NCBI RefSeq assembly: GCF_022414535.1
Contig: NZ_JADWYM010000013.1
Span: forward strand, 62,001-126,000
Source of the DNA: Streptomyces sp. MUM 2J
GTDB lineage: Bacteria > Actinomycetota > Actinomycetes > Streptomycetales > Streptomycetaceae
Reading direction: 5' to 3'
DNA length: 64,000 nt
Numbering within the stretch: position 1 is the stretch's first letter; every line of letters starts with the position of its first letter. Of the stretch, positions 52,746 through 61,274 are shown in pieces. The notes beneath the pieces were generated by a model that saw nothing but the letters and a program-made list of their open reading frames with translations, made no database searches and was not told the DNA's origin. Made by a program: the position numbers and the translations under genes.

Positions 52746-53606
52746 TCAAAGGGCCTCCAGCGCATCCCTGACCCTCTTCAGCAAGGCGATGTGGGGATCG
52801 AAATCGGCGGGCGGGGCAACCGGCGCGGCCATCGGCGGGCCCGGCGGTCCCCCCGCGGGCGGTGGCGGTGGCGGTGGCGGTGGCGTGGTGAGCAGGCCCG
52901 CCGCGACCAGGCGCCGCACCTCCACCAGCGTGGGGAAGGCACGCCCGCCCCTCACGAGTGCGATGTCCGGCGCGGTGCGGACCCCGTCGACCAGGGCGAG
53001 CACGGCGGCCTGCCGGGGGGTGAGCGCGGGGGCGGCGATCGGGTCGGTGCGCACCAGCGGCTCGCTGTCGGCGAGCGCGTCGGGCCACAGCTTGTGCAGC
53101 AGCGAGCGCCGGCGCACCACCTCGCGCTCCACGTCCGCGACCGGCACCGCCGGCAGTGGGCCGCCCGGTTCCGCCTCGGCGCCGGGGTACACGACGCCGT
53201 AGTGGAAGCGGCCCGGGCCGCTGCCGGGGGCGAGGGCGAAGTAGGCGGCGTCGTAGAGCGACTGGAGGTGGCAGATCTGCACCGCGGCGCGGGTCAGGTG
53301 TCCGCCGGCCAGCAGCAGCCGGGCGGTGCCCGCCAGGTCGCCCGCCTCGCCGACCGCCGTCCACCACTCCTCGGTGGTCAGTGCGCCGTGTGCCGTCAGC
53401 AGGGTGCCCAGCCCGGCGGCGAACCGGCTCTCGGCGTGCAGTACCCGGCCGCCGGCCAGATGCAGGCTGCCGCCCTCGCGGACCAGGACGCCGGTGGCCT
53501 GCTCGGCGGCGAGGCGGTTGAGCATCGGCGACAGGCCGACGCCGGCCCGTTCGCGGGTCGTCTTGTCCCGTACCGGCAGCGGGGGAGGGGCCTCGACCAC
53601 GGTCAT
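52746..53606 (-). CDS. DUF4388-like protein, possible signalling partner of the roadblock proteins
   Basis: 286 residues. The N-terminal ~20-130 region has LNRLAAEQATGVLVREGGSL, LAGGRVLHAESRFAAGLGTLL and HLQSLYDAAYFALAPG, which fits the DUF4388/PATAN-like domain of signalling proteins. A helical winged-helix-like stretch (LTPRQAAVLALVDGVRTAPD) follows at ~190-230. A run of nine or more prolines (TTPPPPPPPPPAGG) leads to a short C-terminal helix. The start overlaps the stop of the roadblock gene upstream (ATGA), and the order suggests a single operon. Function is not established; a role in regulating a GTPase pathway is inference. Confidence 0.65.
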   Translation of the reverse strand: MTVVEAPPPLPVRDKTTRERAGVGLSPMLNRLAAEQATGVLVREGGSLHLAGGRVLHAESRFAAGLGTLLTAHGALTTEEWWTAVGEAGDLAGTARLLLAGGHLTRAAVQICHLQSLYDAAYFALAPGSGPGRFHYGVVYPGAEAEPGGPLPAVPVADVEREVVRRRSLLHKLWPDALADSEPLVRTDPIAAPALTPRQAAVLALVDGVRTAPDIALVRGGRAFPTLVEVRRLVAAGLLTTPPPPPPPPPAGGPPGPPMAAPVAPPADFDPHIALLKRVRDALEAL

Positions 53607-54007
53607 CCCAGCACCAGCCGTCCGGCCATGTCACCCAGCCGGATGCGGGCCAGCGCGAGATTGCCGTCGACGCGGCCGAGCCACAGGTGCAGGACCGCGC
53701 CGCTGTCGAACGGCGCCGGGACGAACCGCAGTACGTGGTACCCGTCCCGGTTGCTGACGATCACGTCCTCGATGGCCGGATCGGCGTCGGCCGGCCCGGT
53801 GTCGGCGGTGCCCTCGGGGGCGAAGGCCGGCTGCTCGGCGGCCAGCCGGGCGAGCTCGGCGACCTCGGCCGCCGAGGCCTCGTGGTCGCCGCCGGGGAAC
53901 TCCCCGACGACCCCCAGGGCCAGCCCGCTGGTCCAGTCGACCAGCGCGGCACCGCGGGCGCCGGGCAGCCGCATCGCCTCCAGCAAGCACTCGTCAATTC
54001 CGGGCAC
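53603..54007 (-). CDS. Roadblock/LC7-like protein
   Basis: 134 residues with the family order: DECLLEAMRLPGARGAALVD, WTSGLALGVVGEFPGG, then IEDVIVSNRDGYHVLRFVP and LHLWLGRVDGNLALARIRLG. It resembles the 51836 gene in the WTSG/YTSG-x-LALG motif. It is first in the operon. GTG 54007 is chosen over GTG 54013: GGAGGGG lies about 7 bases before the first but only 2 before the second. The gap upstream to the PLP enzyme is about 170 bases on the same strand. Confidence 0.8.
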   Translation of the reverse strand: MPGIDECLLEAMRLPGARGAALVDWTSGLALGVVGEFPGGDHEASAAEVAELARLAAEQPAFAPEGTADTGPADADPAIEDVIVSNRDGYHVLRFVPAPFDSGAVLHLWLGRVDGNLALARIRLGDMAGRLVLG

Positions 54008-54174
54008 CGTCACTCCCCTCCCGCATGGGGTCCGGTCGAGTGACGAAGAGACTACGCACCGTGCGGGCGGCAGGTGAGCGTTCTGGCATTTTCCGGTGGA
54101 ACGTGCGGGGCGCGGACTAGTGTGGGTCGGCTGTCCCCATGTTCGGGCCGTCGGCCCGTGCGCGGGAGGCGCGC

Positions 54175-55554
54175 TCAGCCGCGCCCGGCGGCGGGCAGGG
54201 TGGTGAGGGCGCCGGCCTGCGCCCCGCCGGCCTCGGCGACGATCTCCGCGATCGGCTGCGGCTCCCGCACGACAGCGAAGGCCACGCCCCCGCGCCCGTC
54301 GGGTGCGAAGCCGTACACGCCCGGGCGGGCCAGGGAGTTGTAGGCGTAGTGGTGGGCGAAGTAGTACGCGCCCGTGTCCAGCGCCGCCGCGTGGTCGCCC
54401 GGCTCCAGCAGGGGCAGCGCCTGCTCCCGGGCCAGCAGGTCGCCCGCGAAGCAGGCCGGGCCCGCCACGTCCTGCACCACCGCCGGGCCCTGCTTGGGGT
54501 GCCCCTTGGCGTCGTAGGCGGCGATCCTCAGGGGCCAGGCGCCCGGCGCGTACACCGTCCGCGTCGCGACCTGCACCCCCGCGTGGGTGACCGCCACCGG
54601 CCGCCCGCCGGCGCTCTTGGTGTACTCCACCCGCGCCACCGTGGTGCCGTGCTTGGCCAGCAGGGACCGGCCGAACTCGGTGACCAGCCCGTACCGCCCG
54701 TCGAACAGCCCCGGTACCGCCTCCCGGAGCAGCTGCGCGTACTGCCCGTACGTCGGGGTGGTCGCGTCCGAGGCGAAGTTCACCGGCAGCCCGCCGCCGA
54801 TGTCGATCGTGTCGACCTGCCGTCGACCGGCGCGGAGGTTGATCTCCTCGGCGAGCGCGTACGTCTCCGCCACGCCCCGCGTCATCAGCGACAGCGGGAC
54901 GCCCTGTGATCCGGTGTGCGCGTGCAGGCGGGTCAGCCACGGCCGCTCGGCGTACGCCCGCAGCACCCAGTCGCGGGCTCCCCCGTCCCGCAGGGCCACC
55001 CCGAACTTGGAGGTCGCCGTCGCCGTCGACAGCGCCTCGATGGAGCCGCCGCCGATCTGCGGGTTGACCCGGATGCCGAGCGGCGAACGGCTGGGCGCCG
55101 ACCGCGTGAGGGCGTCGAGACGGTCCAGCTCCTGCGGGTTGTCGGCGTTGACGGCGATGCCCAGCGCCAGCGCCTCGCGCAGTTCGGCGGGCGTCTTGGC
55201 GGGCGAGTCCAGTACGGTCGCCGCGGCCGGCACCCCGGCCGCGCGGGCGACGGCCAGCTCGCCGGGGCTCGCGACCTCCGCGCCGATGCCCTCCTCGTGC
55301 AGCAGCCGCAGCACCGGCACCAGGGGGGTGGCCTTCACCGCGAAGGCGTGCAGCACCGGTGTCCCCGGTGCCGTCACCGCGTCGAACGCCGCGCGCAGCC
55401 CGGCCGCGGCCCGGCGTATCCCGGTGACGTCGAGCAGTCCGACCAGCGGTGCCGCGGGGTTCAGCAGCCCCTGCTCCACCGCCGCGCGGACCGCCTCGTC
55501 CCGCCGGGCCGCCCGCTCCCGGGCCTCGCCGTCGCTGTCGTGGGCGTGGTCCAC
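54175..55554 (-). CDS. Fold type III PLP-dependent decarboxylase, LysA-like
   Basis: 459 residues, alanine-racemase-fold decarboxylase. The PLP lysine lies in LHAFAVKATPLVPVL (~73), with GIRVNPQIGGGSIEALST, the HTGSQG phosphate-side loop (~217), GGGLPVNF and EFGRSLL (~295, EPGR in classical family members). The active-site Cys lies in ACFAGDLL (~374), and DTGAYYF binds the PLP in the neighbouring subunit. It resembles diaminopimelate decarboxylase but departs from it at EPGR, so the substrate could be another diamino or amino acid. GTG 55554 has GGGGGAG four bases upstream. It is divergent from the hut operon; no lysine-pathway gene is near. Confidence 0.85.
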   Translation of the reverse strand: MDHAHDSDGEARERAARRDEAVRAAVEQGLLNPAAPLVGLLDVTGIRRAAAGLRAAFDAVTAPGTPVLHAFAVKATPLVPVLRLLHEEGIGAEVASPGELAVARAAGVPAAATVLDSPAKTPAELREALALGIAVNADNPQELDRLDALTRSAPSRSPLGIRVNPQIGGGSIEALSTATATSKFGVALRDGGARDWVLRAYAERPWLTRLHAHTGSQGVPLSLMTRGVAETYALAEEINLRAGRRQVDTIDIGGGLPVNFASDATTPTYGQYAQLLREAVPGLFDGRYGLVTEFGRSLLAKHGTTVARVEYTKSAGGRPVAVTHAGVQVATRTVYAPGAWPLRIAAYDAKGHPKQGPAVVQDVAGPACFAGDLLAREQALPLLEPGDHAAALDTGAYYFAHHYAYNSLARPGVYGFAPDGRGGVAFAVVREPQPIAEIVAEAGGAQAGALTTLPAAGRG

Positions 55555-55642
55555 GGTTCTCCCCCTCCTGTCGCCTGCCCCGGTGGCACCGGGTACGTCC
55601 AGCCAAACACCCGCGGCGCGCCGATGCGGCCCCGCCGATGTA

Positions 55643-55680
55643 TTGACTAGTTCTATTCAGGAAGTCAGGATGTGAATAGA
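55643..55680 (+). promoter_or_regulatory. hut promoter with an overlapping operator
   Basis: TTGACT (55643-55648), a 17-base spacer and CAGGAT (55666-55671) form a promoter. TCTATTCA (55652-55659) and TGAATAGA (55673-55680) are perfect inverted repeats, 13 bases apart. The left half lies between -35 and -10 and the right half just after -10, the position expected for a repressor. The nearest regulator is the RpiR gene at 50066. Confidence 0.65.
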
Positions 55681-55704
55681 CGTAGTATCCGGAGGAGGCA
55701 GATG

Positions 55705-57369
55705 ATGTCGGGACCCCGCCCCGTACGAGCACCGCGCGGCACGCAGCTGAACACTCAGGGCTGGCAGCAGGAGGCCGCCCTGCGCATGCTGCAGAACAAC
55801 CTCGACCCCGAGGTCGCCGAGCACCCCGACAAGCTCGTCGTCTACGGCGGCACCGGCAAGGCGGCCCGCGACTGGCGCTCCTTCGACGCCATGGTCCGCA
55901 CCCTGAGGACGCTCAGGCAGGACGAGACCATGCTCGTCCAGTCCGGCCGCCCGGTCGGCGTGATGCAGACCCACGAGTGGGCCCCGCGCGTCCTCATCGC
56001 CAACTCCAACCTCGTCGGCGACTGGGCCAACTGGGAGGAGTTCCGCCGCCTGGAGGCCCTCGGCCTGACCATGTACGGCCAGATGACCGCCGGCTCCTGG
56101 ATCTACATCGGCACCCAGGGCATCCTCCAGGGCACCTACGAGACCTTCGCCGCAGTCGCCGAGAAGACGTTCGGCGGCACGCTGGCCGGCACCATCACCC
56201 TGACCGCCGGCCTCGGCGGCATGGGCGGCGCCCAGCCGCTCGCCGTCACCATGAACGGCGGCGTCGCGCTCTGCATCGACTGCGACCCGCGCGCCATCGA
56301 CCGCCGTATCGAGCACCGCTACCTCGACGTCCGGGCCGACTCCCCCGACCACGCGCTCCAGCTGGCCACCGAGGCCCGCGACCAGCGCAGGCCGCTGTCC
56401 ATCGGCGTCCTCGGCAACGCCGCCGAACTGGTCCCGCAGCTGCTCGCGGCGAGCGCCCCCATCGACATCGTCACCGACCAGACCTCCGCCCACGACCCGC
56501 TGTCCTACCTCCCCGTGGGCGTCGCCTTCGAGGACATGGCAGCCGAGGCGGCGAAGGACCCGGCCGGATTCACCACCCGCGCCCGCGAGTCCATGGCCCG
56601 GCACGTCGAGGCGATGGTCGGCTTCATGGACGCCGGCGCCGAGGTCTTCGACTACGGCAACTCCATCCGGGGCGAGGCCCAGCTCGCCGGGTACGACCGG
56701 GCGTTCGCCTTCCCCGGATTCGTCCCCGCCTACATCCGCCCGCTGTTCTGCGAGGGCAAGGGCCCCTTCCGCTGGGCCGCCCTCTCCGGCGACCCCGCCG
56801 ACATCGCCAGGACCGACAAGGCCATCCTCGACCTCTTCCCCGAGAACGAGTCCCTGGCCCGCTGGATCAAGATGGCCGGTGAACGGGTCCACTTCCAGGG
56901 CCTGCCCGCCCGCATCTGCTGGCTCGGCTACGGCGAGCGGGACAAGGCCGGCGAGCGCTTCAACGACATGGTCGCCTCCGGCGAGCTGGCCGCGCCGATC
57001 GTCATCGGCCGCGACCACCTCGACTGCGGCTCCGTCGCCTCGCCCTACCGCGAGACCGAGGCCATGCTGGACGGCTCCGACGCGATCGCCGACTGGCCGC
57101 TGCTCAACGCCATGGTCAACGTCGCCTCCGGCGCCTCCTGGGTCTCCCTCCACCACGGCGGCGGCGTCGGCATGGGCCGCTCGATCCACGCCGGCCAGGT
57201 GACCGTCGCCGACGGCACGAAGCTCGCCGGCGAGAAGATCCGCCGCGTCCTCACCAACGACCCCGGCATGGGCGTCATCCGGCACGTGGACGCCGGATAC
57301 GACATCGCCGAGTCGGTCGCCCACGAACGGGGCGTGCGCGTGCCGATGCGCGAGGGTGACGGCGCGTGA
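55705..57369 (+). CDS. hutU: Urocanate hydratase
   Basis: 554 residues, full length. It turns urocanate into imidazolone propionate in histidine breakdown, with tightly bound NAD. Motifs: [20 protein letters not shown] near the start, [28 protein letters not shown] (NAD site, ~175) and [18 protein letters not shown] with the catalytic Cys (~413). ATG 55705 is chosen because GGAGG lies 6 bases before it and homologues begin [13 protein letters not shown] 55702 directly precedes it. First gene of the operon; the next starts at its stop (GTGA). Confidence 0.97.
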   Translation: MSGPRPVRAPRGTQLNTQGWQQEAALRMLQNNLDPEVAEHPDKLVVYGGTGKAARDWRSFDAMVRTLRTLRQDETMLVQSGRPVGVMQTHEWAPRVLIANSNLVGDWANWEEFRRLEALGLTMYGQMTAGSWIYIGTQGILQGTYETFAAVAEKTFGGTLAGTITLTAGLGGMGGAQPLAVTMNGGVALCIDCDPRAIDRRIEHRYLDVRADSPDHALQLATEARDQRRPLSIGVLGNAAELVPQLLAASAPIDIVTDQTSAHDPLSYLPVGVAFEDMAAEAAKDPAGFTTRARESMARHVEAMVGFMDAGAEVFDYGNSIRGEAQLAGYDRAFAFPGFVPAYIRPLFCEGKGPFRWAALSGDPADIARTDKAILDLFPENESLARWIKMAGERVHFQGLPARICWLGYGERDKAGERFNDMVASGELAAPIVIGRDHLDCGSVASPYRETEAMLDGSDAIADWPLLNAMVNVASGASWVSLHHGGGVGMGRSIHAGQVTVADGTKLAGEKIRRVLTNDPGMGVIRHVDAGYDIAESVAHERGVRVPMREGDGA

Positions 57370-58583
57370 GCTTCCACAGCATGTGGGCGGAGCTGCTGCC
57401 GGTCGGCCGCAGCTCCGCCTCCGGCGGATACCGCCGCTACGCCTGGACCGGCGCCGACGCCGACTGCCGGGCCTGGTTCGAGGAGCAGGCCGCCGCCCGC
57501 GGGCTCTCCTACGAGGTGGACCGCAACGGCAACCAGTGGGCCTGGCTCGGCGACCCGGCCGCCGGTGACGCCGTCGTCATCGGGTCGCATCTGGACTCGG
57601 TACCCGACGGCGGCGCCTTCGACGGGCCGCTCGGCGTGGTCTCCTCGTTCGCGGCGCTCGACGAACTCCGCGGGAGGGGAGCGGAGTTCACCAAGCCCGT
57701 CGCCATCGTCAACTTCGGCGACGAGGAGGGCGCCCGCTTCGGCCTGGCGTGCGTCGGGTCCCGGCTCACCGCCGGCCGGCTCACCGTCGCCGACGCCCAC
57801 CGGCTCACCGACGCCGACGGCGTCAGCCTCCCGCAGGCCATGGAGGCCGCCGGATACGACCCCGACGCCATCGGCCCCGACCCGGAGCGGCTCGCCCGCA
57901 TCGGCGCGTTCGTCGAACTCCACGTCGAGCAGGGCCGCGCCCTCGACCTCACCGGGGACCCCGTCGGCGTCGCCAGCGCCATCTGGCCGCACGGCCGCTG
58001 GCGGTTCGACTTCCGCGGCGAGGCCAACCACGCGGGCACCACCCGGATCGCCGACCGGCGCGACCCGATGCTGTCGTACGCCGGGACCGTGCTCGCCGCC
58101 CGGCGCGAGGCCGAGGACGCAGGCGCTGTCGCCACCTTCGGCAAGATCTCCGTCGAGCCGAACGGCGTCAACGCCATCCCGTCCCTGGTGCGCGGCTGGC
58201 TCGACTCCCGCGCCGCCGACCAGGACACCCTGGACGCCGTCGTCGGCGGCATCGAGAAGGCCGCCCGCACCTACGCCGAGGCGCACGGCGCCGGCCTCGA
58301 CGTCGTCCGCGAGTCCTTCACACCCGTCGTCGAGTTCGACCACGCCCTGCGCGACGAGGTCGCCCGCATCCTGGGCAAGGACACCGGACTCACGGTGCCC
58401 GTGCTGGGGACCGGCGCCGGACACGACGCCGGAATCCTGTCCGGGAGCATCCCGACCGCCATGCTGTTCGTGCGCAACCCCACCGGCGTCTCGCACTCCC
58501 CGTCGGAGTCCGCCGACGAGGACGACTGCGTGGCCGGGGTGCGCGCACTCGCCGACGTACTGGAAGGACTGGCCTGCCGGTGA
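57366..58583 (+). CDS. M20-family amidohydrolase, likely N-formyl/N-carbamoyl amino acid hydrolase
   Basis: 405 residues, annotated in most Streptomyces as allantoate amidohydrolase. Metal-binding motifs: [19 protein letters not shown] (~75), GDEEGARF (~120), LHVEQG (~187), and [10 protein letters not shown] (dimer-domain ligand, ~222). The family hydrolyses allantoate, N-carbamoyl amino acids and related amides. Between hutU and hutF, the expected step is removal of the formyl group from N-formylglutamate, so it may replace HutG. GTG 57366 overlaps the hutU stop. The downstream stop overlaps the hutF start, so the three genes are translationally linked. Confidence 0.88.
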   Translation: MSFHSMWAELLPVGRSSASGGYRRYAWTGADADCRAWFEEQAAARGLSYEVDRNGNQWAWLGDPAAGDAVVIGSHLDSVPDGGAFDGPLGVVSSFAALDELRGRGAEFTKPVAIVNFGDEEGARFGLACVGSRLTAGRLTVADAHRLTDADGVSLPQAMEAAGYDPDAIGPDPERLARIGAFVELHVEQGRALDLTGDPVGVASAIWPHGRWRFDFRGEANHAGTTRIADRRDPMLSYAGTVLAARREAEDAGAVATFGKISVEPNGVNAIPSLVRGWLDSRAADQDTLDAVVGGIEKAARTYAEAHGAGLDVVRESFTPVVEFDHALRDEVARILGKDTGLTVPVLGTGAGHDAGILSGSIPTAMLFVRNPTGVSHSPSESADEDDCVAGVRALADVLEGLACR

Positions 58584-59917
58584 CCAACGGGACCTACTGG
58601 CTGGAGCACGCCTGGCTCGGCACCCGCGTCGAGCCGGGAGTCGTCGTCGAGACCGCGGACGGCAGGATCACCGCCGTCCGCGCCGGCACCGGTGCCCCGC
58701 CCCCCGGTGCGCAGGTCCTGCGCGGGCTCACCCTGCCCGGGCTGGCCAACGCCCACAGCCACGCCTTCCACCGTGCCCTGCGCGGCAGCGTCCAGGTCGG
58801 CAGCGGCACCTTCTGGACCTGGCGCGAGGTGATGTACTCCGTCGCCGACCGGCTCACCCCCGACACCTACCACGCCCTCGCCCGCGCGGCGTACGCCGAG
58901 ATGGCGCTGGCCGGCGTCACGGCCGTCGGCGAGTTCCACTACGTCCACCACGCCCCGGGCGGCACCCCCTACGCCGACCCCAACGCCATGGGCGAGGCAC
59001 TGATCGACGCCGCCGCCGAGGCCGGGATCCGCATCACCCTGCTCGACACCTGCTACCTGTCCTCGGGCTTCGGCGCGGAACCCGACCCGCACCAGCGGCG
59101 GTTCTCCGACGGCAGCGCCCGGGCCTGGGCCGAACGCGCCGCACTGCTCACGGCACGCGACCACGCACGCGTCGGCGCGGCGATCCACTCCGTACGGGCC
59201 GTGCCCGCCGACCAGCTGGCGACGGTGGCGGAATGGGCCGCGGAGCGCCGGGCACCGCTGCACGTGCACCTGTCCGAGCAGACCGCCGAGAACGACGCCT
59301 GCCGCAAGGCCCACGGCTGTACCCCCACCCGGCTCCTCGCCGACCACGGCGTGCTCGGCCCGCGCACCACCGGCGTGCACAGCACCCACCTCACCGACGA
59401 GGACATCGCCCTGCTCGGCGGCACCGGCACCGGCACCTGCATGTGCCCGACGACCGAGCGCGACCTGGCCGACGGCATCGGCCCGGCCCCCGCACTCCAG
59501 CTGGCCGGCTCCCCGCTCTCGCTCGGCTCCGACAGTCACGCCGTGGTCGACCTGCTCGAAGAGGCCCGCGCGATGGAGCTGAACGAACGCCTGCGCAGCC
59601 GCACCCGCGGCCACTGGACGGCCGCCGACCTGCTGCGCGCCGCCACCGCCGACGGCCACGCCGCCCTCGGCTGGGACGAGGCGGGCACCCTCGCCCCGCA
59701 GGCCCTCGCCGACTTCACCACGATCGCCCTCGACTCGGTCAGGACGGCGGGCCCGCCGCCCGGGCTGGGTGCCGAGACGGCCGTCTTCGCGGCGACGGCG
59801 GCCGACGTACGGCACACGGTCGTGGGCGGCCGGCACATCGTCCGCGACGGCCACCACACGCTCGTCCCCGACGTCCCGCGGGCCCTCGCGCGGGCCGTGG
59901 CGGCACTGAGCGCCTGA
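58580..59917 (+). CDS. hutF: Formimidoylglutamate deiminase
   Basis: 445 residues, amidohydrolase superfamily. It deaminates N-formimidoyl-L-glutamate to N-formyl-L-glutamate. Metal ligands lie in [14 protein letters not shown] (~55), with HLSEQTAEN (~230) and [13 protein letters not shown] (~320). FHYVHH at ~117 belongs to the family. GTG 58580 overlaps the preceding stop. The presence of hutF fixes the five-step HutF branch of histidine catabolism, which then requires a formylglutamate hydrolase, supporting the role suggested for the M20 gene upstream. Confidence 0.92.
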   Translation: MTNGTYWLEHAWLGTRVEPGVVVETADGRITAVRAGTGAPPPGAQVLRGLTLPGLANAHSHAFHRALRGSVQVGSGTFWTWREVMYSVADRLTPDTYHALARAAYAEMALAGVTAVGEFHYVHHAPGGTPYADPNAMGEALIDAAAEAGIRITLLDTCYLSSGFGAEPDPHQRRFSDGSARAWAERAALLTARDHARVGAAIHSVRAVPADQLATVAEWAAERRAPLHVHLSEQTAENDACRKAHGCTPTRLLADHGVLGPRTTGVHSTHLTDEDIALLGGTGTGTCMCPTTERDLADGIGPAPALQLAGSPLSLGSDSHAVVDLLEEARAMELNERLRSRTRGHWTAADLLRAATADGHAALGWDEAGTLAPQALADFTTIALDSVRTAGPPPGLGAETAVFAATAADVRHTVVGGRHIVRDGHHTLVPDVPRALARAVAALSA

Positions 59918-59937
59918 CGACCACCCACGAGGACACC

Positions 59938-61110
59938 ATGAGCAGCAGCACCGTCATCACCGGCATCGCCACCCTGGTCACCAACGACCCCTCCCTCGGC
60001 GAGGGCCCTCTCGGCCTGATCCACGACGCGGCCGTCGTCATCGACGGCGACCGCGTCGCCTGGGCCGGCGCCGCCGACCGGGCCCCGGCCACCGACCACC
60101 GGGTCGACGCCGGCGGCCGGGCGGTGCTGCCGGGCTTCGTCGACTCCCACTCCCACCTGGTCTTCGCGGGCGACCGCACGGCCGAGTTCAACGCCCGCAT
60201 GTCCGGCCGGGCCTACAGCGCGGGTGGGATCCGCACCACGGTCGCCGCCACCCGCGCCGCGACCGACGAGGAACTGGAGGCCAACCTCACCCGGTACCTC
60301 CGCGAGGCCCTGCGCCAGGGCACCACGACCTTCGAGACCAAGTCCGGCTACGGCCTGACGGTCGAGGACGAGGCCCGCGCGCTGCGCCTGGCGGCCCGGC
60401 ACACCGACGAGGTGACCTACCTGGGCGCGCACATCGTCTCCCCCGACTACGCCGACGACCCGGCCGCCTACGTCGACCTCGTCACCGGCGACATGCTCAC
60501 CGCGTGCGCGCCCCACGCCCGGTGGATCGACGTCTTCTGCGAGAAGGGCGCCTTCGACGGCGACCAGGCCCGCGCGATCCTCACCGCGGGCAGGGCCGCG
60601 GGCCTGCACCCGCGCATCCACGCCAACCAGCTCTCCTACGGCCCCGGCGTGCAGCTCGCCGTCGAGCTCGACGCCGCCAGCGCCGACCACTGCACCCACC
60701 TGACGGACGCCGACGTCGACGCCCTCGCCGCCGGCGACACGGTCGCCACGCTGCTGCCCGGTGCCGAGTTCTCCACCCGGGCCCAGTGGCCCGACGCCCG
60801 CCGCCTGCTCGACGCCGGGGTGACGGTGGCCCTGTCCACGGACTGCAACCCGGGCTCCTCCTTCACCTCCTCCGTGCCGTTCTGCGTCGCGCTCGCGGTA
60901 CGGGACATGGGGATGACCCCCGACGAGGCGGTGTGGTCGGCCACGGCCGGCGGTGCGGCGGCCCTGCGCCGCACCGACATCGGCCGGCTGACCCCCGGCG
61001 CCCGGGCCGACCTGCTCCTCCTCGACGCGCCCAGCCATGTGCACCTGGCCTACCGGCCGGGCGTGCCGCTGGTGGCGGGGGTGTGGCGGCGGGGGAACCG
61101 CGAGCTGTGA
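59938..61110 (+). CDS. hutI: Imidazolonepropionase
   Basis: 390 residues, amidohydrolase superfamily. It hydrolyses imidazolone propionate to formimidoylglutamate. Motifs: [17 protein letters not shown] (metal His pair, ~65), [18 protein letters not shown] (~135), [16 protein letters not shown], and [15 protein letters not shown] (~300) with the catalytic Asp. ATG 59938 lies 20 bases after hutF, with CGAGGACACC upstream. It is the last gene of the hut operon in the window. hutH (histidine ammonia-lyase) is absent and presumably elsewhere on the chromosome. Confidence 0.95.
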   Translation: MSSSTVITGIATLVTNDPSLGEGPLGLIHDAAVVIDGDRVAWAGAADRAPATDHRVDAGGRAVLPGFVDSHSHLVFAGDRTAEFNARMSGRAYSAGGIRTTVAATRAATDEELEANLTRYLREALRQGTTTFETKSGYGLTVEDEARALRLAARHTDEVTYLGAHIVSPDYADDPAAYVDLVTGDMLTACAPHARWIDVFCEKGAFDGDQARAILTAGRAAGLHPRIHANQLSYGPGVQLAVELDAASADHCTHLTDADVDALAAGDTVATLLPGAEFSTRAQWPDARRLLDAGVTVALSTDCNPGSSFTSSVPFCVALAVRDMGMTPDEAVWSATAGGAAALRRTDIGRLTPGARADLLLLDAPSHVHLAYRPGVPLVAGVWRRGNREL

Positions 61111-61274
61111 GACCGCGGGCGGCCCCGTCCGGCCCTTTGGCCGGGGCGTTCTGACGCCCGCTCACCCGTGCGGCGCGCCGCACCCGGCCGGCACGGCCGG
61201 GGCCTGTCGCGGTCGCCGACCGGCCGATCGCCGCGGCGCGCGGGGCGACCCACGCGGCCGGGCGCCGGCGGGGG

